A stretch of 64,000 nt of DNA. It comes from Anaeromyxobacter oryzae. GTDB taxonomy: Bacteria > Myxococcota > Myxococcia > Myxococcales > Anaeromyxobacteraceae. The notes beneath the pieces were generated by a model. The model saw nothing but the letters and a program-made list of their open reading frames with translations. It did no database searches and was not told the origin of the DNA. Made by a program: the position numbers and the translations under genes. Where the stretch lies: contig NZ_AP025591.1 in the NCBI RefSeq assembly GCF_023169945.1, forward strand, positions 4,832,481 to 4,896,480. Direction: 5' to 3'. Below, piece after piece: positions 17,487-24,251 of the stretch (the first letter of the stretch is position 1; every line of letters starts with the position of its first letter).

Positions 17487-20060
17487 CTACCGCTTCTTGC
17501 AGTCCATCGGGTCGGTGCACCCGCCGGCCTGCAGGCCGTACAGGTCCTTCATCCGGCTCGTGTCGACTGAGCCGCCGAGCGACGGGTGGCAGCTCGAGCA
17601 CGTGAGCGCGGTGGTCACCGGCGCCACCTCGTGGTTCAGGTTGATGTACATGACCGTGTACGCCCACCGCCAGTCGGTCGCCGCGAGCTCCGGGTAGAAC
17701 GCGACGAACGCCGTCGAGGTCGCCGGGAGGGCGGGGAGGGTGATGGGCGGCGACGCGCCCGGGTTCGCCGTGTACGGGATGGTCTCCGGGTACGTGAGCT
17801 GCCGCGGCCCGGTCTTCGTGACCGCCTTCACGCCGGACGGGAACGCCGCCTCGGCGCCGACGAGGTACAGCGTGGCCGGGAGCGTCGCCGGGAGATCGGC
17901 GATGGTGTTCACCGTGACGAGGCCCGAGGCGTCCCGGGTCATCTGTCCGCCCGCCGCCTTCGCGACGGGCTGCCCGAGCTGACCGCCGACGGCCGCGCCG
18001 TAGTTGTTCACGCCCGTCCAGATCGCGTCCGCCTTGGCCTGCGTCCAGGGGTTGCCAGCCGACCCGAGGGTGTTCGCGACGACCGGGTACCCTCGGAGAT
18101 CGTTCTGCCAGAGCGAGTCCGAGCCGAACACGTGGGGGACGATCATCGCGGACGCGTCCGCGAACGCCGGCGACCGGCCCGTCATCCTCTTGAAGGGCGC
18201 GATCTTCCACCCCGCGAGGACCGGCGCCGGCGGCGGGAGGAGGTCGGCGAGGCGGAAGGGATCGTCCACCGTGCCCGAGCCGAGGAGCCCGTCCCGCGCC
18301 GTCGTCTCGTGCGTGCCCTGCTGCGCGCTCGCCGGGGCGATCCAGCGGTAGGTCGGCGTGACGTTCGTGGCGTAGGTGGAGACGCCCTTCTTCCAGTCGT
18401 AGCCCTGCGTGACCGGATCGTGGCCCTTCGGGGCCTCGCCGCCGACGCCGGCGATCGCGCCGCTCTGCGCGTTGCCCGCGGGGTAGGTGAGCGAGCCGAA
18501 GCCGACGCACCCGGCGACGCCCTGGCACGCCTGCTTGTCCGCGGCCGTCTGCCAGTCCCAGTTCACCTTCGTGTACTGCGTCCGGCTGAAGGTCGGGATG
18601 TGGCAGGTCTGGCAGGCGATGAAGTCGGCGTGCGCCGTGTACGCCGGGTCGGAGTGCGCGGGCGCGTGGATACCGCTGTGGCAGTCGGTGCAGGTGAGGC
18701 GCCCCTCGTCGTCGACCGGGATGCTGAGGCCCGTGCCGCGGAGCGTGTGGCTCCCGGACTCGTGGCAGTCGGCGCAGCGCCGGGGCGCGTACGACGCCTG
18801 CGAGCCCATGTGGACGTCGACGTCGGCCGTCGGGCTCGTGAGCGCCGAGCCGAGGTCGCCCATCTTCACGTTGTCGCCGCCGCCCGCCGTGAAGTGGCAG
18901 AAGCCGCAGTTCGCCCGCTGCGTGGCGCCGACGCTGTTCGCGGCGGCCTGCAGCGCGGGGACGATCTCCGTCGCGGCGACCGGGGCGCGGCAGTACGCCT
19001 TGCCGTCGCTCCAGGGATTGCCCGCCGAGTCCTTCGTGGAGCAGATCTGGTTCGCCGCGCACGACGGGAAGCACGCGCCGTCGTTCGCGACCCACGGCTG
19101 CCCGAAGCCGGCCGGCCCCTTCACGTACCTCGAGGTGCCGAGGCTCGCGTGGCAGACGAGGCAGTCGATCCTGCCCTTGTCGACGGCGGCGTTCGCCGTC
19201 CACAGGTACATGGGGCCGGTGTTCGGCGCGATGGCGCCGGTCGCGGGATCCTTCACCGGGGCCGAGCTGTAGCTCGGGTGGCACTGCATGCAGCGCGCCT
19301 CGTTCGAGGCGGTCGCCACGCAGAAGTTGTTGATGACGTTCCGCTTGCCGATGCTGCTCGGCGTCGTCTTGCCGACCAGGTTGGAGCTGCCGAGCCACGT
19401 GAAGTGGTTGCTGCCGAGCAGCTGGTCGGCCTCGGCCTCGTGGCACTTGATGCACGCCGCGGTGACCGCCGGGCCCGTCGTCATGGTCGCGCTGGCGACC
19501 TGGACGTGCGGCCGGCCCGCGTGGCAGCTCGAGCACGAGGGGGCGAGGCCCTGGCCCTGGAGGCTCGGGCCGTGGCAGGTGCGGCAATCGAGCGCGCCGG
19601 GGGCGTTCGCGAGCCAGTCGGCGGCCTTCGGCCCGTGCACCAGCCCGTCGGTCCAGTTCGGGTGGCCGGTCCGCTCCGCCCCGAAGCTCGCGACCACGTA
19701 CTTGTCGGCGTTGCCGGCGAGCGTGCAATCGCCCTCGCCCGAGCAGTCACCCGCCCAGCCGAGGAACAGGTTCGGCGCGGCCGGCGACGCCTTCAGGACG
19801 ACGGTCGTCCCGAGCGGGAACGCGGCCGAGCACCTCTGCGCCGCGACGCCGGCGCCGCACTCGATGGTGAGATCGTCCGTGTAGACCTTGCCGCCCGTGA
19901 TCTGGAGCGCTGGACCGGCCTGGCCGTTCTGGACGGTCAGCGTGAACGTGCCGTCCTGGACTCCTCTCCCTTCCCCGCTCCCGGAGCTCGTGCCGCTCCC
20001 CCCACAGCCTGCTGCGACGATCGCGCTCATGAGCGCGACCGCCAGCGAGATACGAGACAT
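17487..20060 (-). CDS. Surface lipoprotein cytochrome: diheme N-module fused to an octaheme tetrathionate-reductase-like core
   Basis: 857 residues, ten CXXCH. Residues 1-~165 are the array N-module: lipobox AAGCGG (Cys19), InlB-like domain ending FLGWAGDCSGEGDC, GHPNW, then CRTCHGPSLQGQGLAPSC and CSSCH. The rest carries eight CXXCH with NCGFCHF, GGGDNVKMGDLG, DVDVHMG, CTDCHSG.H and ACQTCHIPTFSR..TKVNWDW. From memory these match the octaheme tetrathionate reductase (Otr) family, where VKHGDLD, DVHM and CQTCHIP are hallmarks. The H in VKHGD is M here. Otr enzymes reduce tetrathionate, nitrite or hydroxylamine in vitro. Own sigma-54 promoter, leader and terminator. Confidence 0.85.
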   Translation of the reverse strand: MSRISLAVALMSAIVAAGCGGSGTSSGSGEGRGVQDGTFTLTVQNGQAGPALQITGGKVYTDDLTIECGAGVAAQRCSAAFPLGTTVVLKASPAAPNLFLGWAGDCSGEGDCTLAGNADKYVVASFGAERTGHPNWTDGLVHGPKAADWLANAPGALDCRTCHGPSLQGQGLAPSCSSCHAGRPHVQVASATMTTGPAVTAACIKCHEAEADQLLGSNHFTWLGSSNLVGKTTPSSIGKRNVINNFCVATASNEARCMQCHPSYSSAPVKDPATGAIAPNTGPMYLWTANAAVDKGRIDCLVCHASLGTSRYVKGPAGFGQPWVANDGACFPSCAANQICSTKDSAGNPWSDGKAYCRAPVAATEIVPALQAAANSVGATQRANCGFCHFTAGGGDNVKMGDLGSALTSPTADVDVHMGSQASYAPRRCADCHESGSHTLRGTGLSIPVDDEGRLTCTDCHSGIHAPAHSDPAYTAHADFIACQTCHIPTFSRTQYTKVNWDWQTAADKQACQGVAGCVGFGSLTYPAGNAQSGAIAGVGGEAPKGHDPVTQGYDWKKGVSTYATNVTPTYRWIAPASAQQGTHETTARDGLLGSGTVDDPFRLADLLPPPAPVLAGWKIAPFKRMTGRSPAFADASAMIVPHVFGSDSLWQNDLRGYPVVANTLGSAGNPWTQAKADAIWTGVNNYGAAVGGQLGQPVAKAAGGQMTRDASGLVTVNTIADLPATLPATLYLVGAEAAFPSGVKAVTKTGPRQLTYPETIPYTANPGASPPITLPALPATSTAFVAFYPELAATDWRWAYTVMYINLNHEVAPVTTALTCSSCHPSLGGSVDTSRMKDLYGLQAGGCTDPMDCKKR

Positions 20061-20077
20061 GTGTCTTCCTCCACGGA

Positions 20078-20133
20078 GCCGCGCAGCGCGCGGCCCTGTG
20101 ATTTCTGGACGCCGGGTGCCCAAGCCCTGCGTC
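20078..20133 (-). ncRNA. Conserved two-hairpin 5' leader (array gene at 20060)
   Basis: On the transcript, hairpin 1 (20133..20108) has arms GACGCAGGG and CCCGGCGTC with loop CTTGGGCA. Hairpin 2 (20094..20078) is built on GCCGCGC/GCGCGGC and sits just before the RBS. Upstream the transcript reads CATCGGCTCGGCCACGG, conserved in all five leaders. Possibly cis-regulatory RNA; a DNA-level role is not excluded. Confidence 0.6.
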
Positions 20134-20175
20134 CGCGTGTACCCGTGGCCGAGCCGATGAGCCGGGCGCCGTTGA

Positions 20176-20189
20176 GCAACCCGCGTACC
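20176..20189 (-). promoter_or_regulatory. Sigma-54 (-24/-12) promoter of the octaheme-type array gene
   Basis: Coding strand GGTACGCGGGTTGC: GG and GC separated by exactly 10 nt, matching the consensus GGCACG-N4-TTGC. The GC is 116 nt from the ATG, so the leader is about 105 nt. Confidence 0.72.
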
Positions 20190-20252
20190 GGTGCGATTGC
20201 AGCCAAATGCCCGGGATTGCGGTGGGATTCCGTCTGGGCGCGGTGCTGCGAT

Positions 20253-20320
20253 GGGGGAAATGACGCGCGATGTTGCGGCGTTCATCGACGTTCACGCGCG
20301 AACGCGTCGGGTGAACGCTC
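20253..20320. promoter_or_regulatory. Candidate enhancer block, array gene at 20060
   Basis: Begins GGGGGAAATGACGCGCG and contains a perfect 6-bp inverted repeat GTTCAC (20290) / GTGAAC (20311). It sits about 60 bp upstream of the -24 element, like the related blocks at 23761, 27368 and 30970. Probable binding region of an NtrC-type activator. Confidence 0.5.
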
Positions 20321-20665
20321 GGTGCGCACGCGATGGGCGCGGGTCACGTCGAGCGGGCCAAGGCCGCGTCGCCGTGAGCGAATGCTCCGGTCGGTCGCCG
20401 CAGGACCGTGCTTGCCTCTCGGGGATGCGGTACTGCGCGCCGGCGCGCGAGCGGCTGCCTTGGCGAGGTGGCGCACGGCTCCCGACCGCTCAGCAGGTGG
20501 TCTTCATTGCGCAATTCGAGCGGGCGACGCTTCACGCGTGCGCGCTCGTGCGGAGGCCGGGCGAGAGTGGGTGAAGCCGCGCGATTAACGTTAGCGCGGC
20601 CGACGTCGCCGCCTCGCGCTAGCTGCCGCGCGCGTGCGTTCCGAGCGACCCGAGAAAGCGCGAGA
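20321..20665. other. Intergenic stretch without recognised genes
   Basis: About 345 bp between the enhancer block and the next terminator. A pair of TTCACGCG / GGGTGAAGCCGCG motifs near 20531-20580 looks related to the enhancer half-sites. Nothing else recognised. Confidence 0.4.
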
Positions 20666-20693
20666 GCCCTGCGAGCGGAAGCGCTCGCAGGGC
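20666..20693 (-). terminator. Hairpin terminator after the MtrC-like gene at 20752
   Basis: Arms GCCCTGCGAGCG and CGCTCGCAGGGC, 12 bp, 4-nt loop, about 60 nt past the stop; on the minus strand it is followed by a T-containing stretch. Confidence 0.65.
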
Positions 20694-20751
20694 CCTCGGT
20701 CATTCCGGTGAGCGAGACGGGACGGAGCCCGCCCGTGCTCGGGTCAGCTGA

Positions 20752-23589
20752 CTACTTCAGGACGCCGCCCGTCTTCAGGTCCGCGGTCGTCTTGTCGAGC
20801 ACCGTGGTCGTGGTGGCCGGCGCGACCGGGACCAGGCGGTACCCGAAGTCGGCCGTGTGCTGGTCGAACGCGTTCAGACCAGCCGCATCGTCCTTGTTGA
20901 TGAACTTCGCGCGGTGGCAGCCGCCGCAGGCCCTGGAGCCGGCGCCGGTGACGACGGACGGGATCCCGGAGATCGCGCGGGTCTCGCCCTTGAGCACGTC
21001 CTTGGACGCCGACTGGATGCCCGGCAGCGACTTGCTCTCGGGCTGAGCCTCGTACGTGCCCGGGTTGTGGCACGACTCGCAGCTCAGGGTCGTGAAGTTC
21101 GGGTACGTCGAGCCGATGTGGGCCTCGTACTCGAACGCCTGGACCGTGTTCGCGAAGTCCACGTTCTGGATGTCGAACGCCTGGAACGAGTGGATCGAGT
21201 GGACGTACGAGTCGATGGACCGGGACTGCATCTCGAGGTGCCCGCCGCCGCTACGGACGGTGTGGCACAGGCGGCACGCGACCACGCTGCCGCCGCGGTT
21301 CTTCTCGGAGGCGGCCTCGTGGAACGTCGTGGCGAGCGCGTCGTGGCACTTGTTGCACTTCGCCACGCTGACGATCGGCGCGTAGAACGAGTCGGCGAAG
21401 GCGTTCGCGGCGAGGTCGAACGTCCGCGTGACCGAGTCGAGCGCCATCTCGGGCCCGGTCAGCGCCGGGCTCGGGGCGGCGGCGGGGAGGACTGCCCACG
21501 TGGTCGTCGAGGTCATCCACGGACGGATGCCGATCTCGACGCGGCGGATGTCGCCGTTGCCGAGCTGCGTCGCCCAGGCGGTCGAGGCCGCGTCGAGGTC
21601 AACCGTGATGGACCAGGTACCGGTGGACTGGCCATTCGTGACGAGCGTGACGCCCGTCTTGGTGGCGCCGCCGAGGTCGAGCGAGAAGTAGCTCTGCGCC
21701 CAGTCCTTGGTGTCGAACGCGTACGGCCCGATCATCAGCTGCGGGTCGATGTTCGAGATCGAGTAGCCGTCGGTCGTCGTGCCCGTGATGGTGAAGTTGA
21801 TCGTGAGCGCCTTGGTGGTCGAGTCGAAGGTGGCGCTCGTGATCGCCGCCTTGAAGATGTCCGCCCACCGCGCGCCGCTCGCCGTGTAGATCTTGGCGTC
21901 GTAGCCGGTGTGGAGATCCGAGAACAGCGGGGCCTTCGTCACGCCGTCCCACGGCGCGACCCAGGTCGCGTTGTGGCACTCGTTGCACTGCATCTCGGTG
22001 ATCGTCGGGGGAGTCGCACCATCGGACTCCAGCAGGACGCCCTTCACCCAATCGATGTTGTGGTAGGCAGGCGCGAGCTTCGGCGCGCGCTTCGGATCCT
22101 CGCCGTTCACGCCGACGTAGAGGTGGCAGGTCTTGCAGGTGTTCCCCGTGAAGTTCGCGTCGGTGAGGATCCGATCGAGCTTGCCGGCGTGGCAGGTCGC
22201 GCAGTTCCCCATCGACTGCGGGTAGAGGAACTCCTTCGCGTGCGAGATGTGCGTATCGGACATGGTGTTGGCCGTGTACGCGTACGTCTCCTCGTCCGCA
22301 GGCGACCAGCAGAGCTCGCCGCCGCAGACGGCGCCCTGGGCCTCGAGGGCGGCGAGCCGCGCCGGATCCTCGTAGGCCATCGCCAGGTTGAAGTCCACGC
22401 CGCCGCGCTGATCGGTGTGGCACGCCTTGCAGGCGACGAAGTCGGACAGGCCGGCAACCTTCGCCTGGCGGTAGCCGTGCTTCGCGTACTCCTTGCCGTG
22501 GCAGGCCTCGCACGCCGAGACGTTCGCGGTCGAGGTCCAGGGGATCGTCCCGAACTGCTGCGCGACGCTGACGGTGTTGTCGGGCAGGAAGTAGTGGCCC
22601 CCCGGCGGGACGACCGACTTGTCGGCGAAGTAGAAGTAGAAGAACCCGTTCTCGGTGGCGGACTTCGGGTCGAACTTGACGCCCGTCGTGACCGACTTGA
22701 ACTGGCCGTTCGCGACGAACGTGGCGGCCTTGAGGGTGGCCGCGGTCGCCGTCTCGAACCCGCTCGTGCCGGTGTACCGGGTGAGCGAGAGACGCTTCTG
22801 GCCGAGGGCGGCGTAGTCCGCGGCGGTGAGGGCGACGCCGCTCTTCTTGAGCGTGAACAGGACGGTCACGTCGAAGCCGGCCGTCGCGTTCGGGGCGCTC
22901 GTGACCGAGTCGATGGTCGCGGTGAGCTTCGTCGCGTCGACGTAGGTGTTGTAGATGTTCTGGTGGAGCGACTTGCCCTCGCCCGCGTGGCAGGTGTTGC
23001 ACTGCTCGACGGGCTGGGTGGTCGTGCCGGCCAGCACGGGCTTGTGGCAACTGTCGCACGCGACGGCGAGGCCCGCGCCCTGGAGCGCAGCACCGTGGCA
23101 CGCGCGGCAATCCATGTCGTGCTTGTAGTACGCCGGGGCGTGCTCGGCCGGGCTGGCGTAGTTCGGGTGGCCGGTGGAGCCCGACACCGTGTCGAACTGC
23201 GCGACGAGGTACTTGTCGGCCTTGCCGGTGACATCGCACGCGGCGTCGCCGGAGCAGTCGCCCGCCCAGCCCCAGAACCGGTAGGTGGGGTCGGTCACGG
23301 TCGCGGTCAGCGTGACCTTCGCGTCATACGCGAACGTCGCGGAGCACAGCGCGTGGCCGCCGGCGCCGCAGTCGATGCCTGCGGGGTTGGACGTCACGTA
23401 CCCGCCCTTGATCGCGAGGCCGGGGTTCGCGGCTGCACCGTTGATGGACTGGCCGTTCTGGACGACGACCGTGAACGTGCCCTCGGAGACGCCAGGGTCA
23501 CTGCCGGTGCCGGAGCTCTTGGCTCCGCCCGAGCAGCCTGCTGCGGTCACTGCGCCCAAGAGCGCAAGTGCCAACGAGACACGACGCAT
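20752..23589 (-). CDS. OmcA/MtrC-family decaheme cytochrome with diheme N-module (12 CXXCH)
   Basis: 945 residues, lipobox AAGCSGG (Cys19). N-module as in its neighbours: InlB-like domain with FWGWAGDCSGD, GHPNY, CRACHGAALQGAGLAVAC, CDSCH. Then a decaheme part with ten CXXCH arranged as two pentaheme groups separated by beta-rich sequence, the OmcA/MtrC plan. Diagnostic stretches are HISHAKEFLYPQSMGNCATC and GGGHLEMQSRSIDSYVHSIH. Such proteins sit on the outer surface and reduce Fe(III)/Mn(IV) or flavins. It is the only array member with this exact MtrC-type pattern; those at 24252 and 31489 form a separate pair. Monocistronic with its own sigma-54 promoter. Confidence 0.9.
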   Translation of the reverse strand: MRRVSLALALLGAVTAAGCSGGAKSSGTGSDPGVSEGTFTVVVQNGQSINGAAANPGLAIKGGYVTSNPAGIDCGAGGHALCSATFAYDAKVTLTATVTDPTYRFWGWAGDCSGDAACDVTGKADKYLVAQFDTVSGSTGHPNYASPAEHAPAYYKHDMDCRACHGAALQGAGLAVACDSCHKPVLAGTTTQPVEQCNTCHAGEGKSLHQNIYNTYVDATKLTATIDSVTSAPNATAGFDVTVLFTLKKSGVALTAADYAALGQKRLSLTRYTGTSGFETATAATLKAATFVANGQFKSVTTGVKFDPKSATENGFFYFYFADKSVVPPGGHYFLPDNTVSVAQQFGTIPWTSTANVSACEACHGKEYAKHGYRQAKVAGLSDFVACKACHTDQRGGVDFNLAMAYEDPARLAALEAQGAVCGGELCWSPADEETYAYTANTMSDTHISHAKEFLYPQSMGNCATCHAGKLDRILTDANFTGNTCKTCHLYVGVNGEDPKRAPKLAPAYHNIDWVKGVLLESDGATPPTITEMQCNECHNATWVAPWDGVTKAPLFSDLHTGYDAKIYTASGARWADIFKAAITSATFDSTTKALTINFTITGTTTDGYSISNIDPQLMIGPYAFDTKDWAQSYFSLDLGGATKTGVTLVTNGQSTGTWSITVDLDAASTAWATQLGNGDIRRVEIGIRPWMTSTTTWAVLPAAAPSPALTGPEMALDSVTRTFDLAANAFADSFYAPIVSVAKCNKCHDALATTFHEAASEKNRGGSVVACRLCHTVRSGGGHLEMQSRSIDSYVHSIHSFQAFDIQNVDFANTVQAFEYEAHIGSTYPNFTTLSCESCHNPGTYEAQPESKSLPGIQSASKDVLKGETRAISGIPSVVTGAGSRACGGCHRAKFINKDDAAGLNAFDQHTADFGYRLVPVAPATTTTVLDKTTADLKTGGVLK

Positions 23590-23606
23590 GTGTATCCCCT
23601 CGAGAT

Positions 23607-23661
23607 GGTCGCGCATGCGCGACCTGTTCTGTTCTAGACGCCGGGTGCCCAGCCCTGCGTC
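23607..23661 (-). ncRNA. Conserved two-hairpin 5' leader (array gene at 23589)
   Basis: Hairpin 1 (23661..23637): GACGCAGGG / CCCGGCGTC, loop CTGGGCA (one nt shorter than at 20060). Hairpin 2 (23624..23607) is a perfect 18-nt palindrome GGTCGCGC/GCGCGACC around AT. Preceded by CATTGGCACGGCCACG and followed by GAGG as RBS. Confidence 0.62.
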
Positions 23662-23703
23662 AAGATGGCTGCGTGGCCGTGCCAATGACCGGGCGGGCTC
23701 TCC

Positions 23704-23717
23704 GCAAGACTCGTACC
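23704..23717 (-). promoter_or_regulatory. Sigma-54 promoter of the MtrC-like gene
   Basis: Coding strand GGTACGAGTCTTGC, GG-N10-GC, 115 nt before the ATG. Confidence 0.75.
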
Positions 23718-23760
23718 CGACGGCCTCACACGGAGATTGCGTATTTGTGCGACTCCGGAT

Positions 23761-23826
23761 GGGGGAAAACACGCAGGGTTGCGACGGATTGGCATTCACC
23801 CACGGTGATTGACGCTGGGTGCGACA
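23761..23826. promoter_or_regulatory. Candidate enhancer block, array gene at 23589
   Basis: GGGGGAAAACACGCAGGGTT, then TTCACCCACGGTGATTGAC and GGGTGCGACAG. A degenerate form of the perfect inverted repeat at 27375..27415; 44 bp upstream of the -24 element. Confidence 0.52.
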
Positions 23827-24175
23827 GCCAGATGCTCGAGCCGCCGCCGCTCGAGCGGAAGTCTTTGTGAAGCTTGGCCATTCCGCGCGTGGGACGATAC
23901 CCGGTAGGACGCCGCCGCGCGTGCCCGATTGCGCGCGTCAAACCGGCGAAATCGAGCCTCGAGCATGCGGCGGAGCGCGCGCCGGGAATTCTAGGTGTCC
24001 ATACGGTCGGATGGAGCCTCGGTCGGGCTCGCCGGCGAAAGCTCACCGCGTACGCAAACGGGGCGTGGGAGTTTTCAACCGCGATCTGGGGCATCCCACT
24101 CAGGGCGACACGTAGTCGCGCGGCCGATGGTGCCTGGTCGATGACGCGCGCCGAAGCAGCTCGCGCCAATGAAAA
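23827..24175. other. Intergenic stretch with a distal conserved element
   Basis: No gene. At 24071..24113 the text TTTTCAACCGCGATCTGGGG and CATCCCACTCAGGGCGACA matches elements at 27666 and 31275, and less well one at 34957 before the omcS-like gene. Its core is a TCCCAC/GGGCGA-type half-site pair. Confidence 0.45.
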
Positions 24176-24236
24176 GGGGCGGGCCCGAAGGCCCGCCCCG
24201 TGAAGCTTCGGCTACCGGGAGCGCGGACGCTCCCGG
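24176..24236 (-). terminator. Double hairpin terminator after the OmcA-like gene at 24252
   Basis: First hairpin reached (24236..24215): CCGGGAGCG / CGCTCCCGG. Second (24199..24176): GGGGCGGGCC / GGCCCGCCCC with a TTCG loop, followed on the minus strand by TTTT. The same tandem pair follows the gene at 31489, with compensatory changes in the first stem. Confidence 0.85.
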
Positions 24237-24251
24237 CAGGCCGTCAGGCTG

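Noticed and set aside
20078-20160. GEMM (c-di-GMP or cAMP-GMP) riboswitch in the cytochrome leaders
   Set aside because: GACGCAGGGC resembles GEMM's GACGCAAAGCC, and GEMM controls cytochromes in Geobacter. But the first GAAA-capped helix and the GGGCAAA strand are missing, and the region pairs as a plain hairpin.
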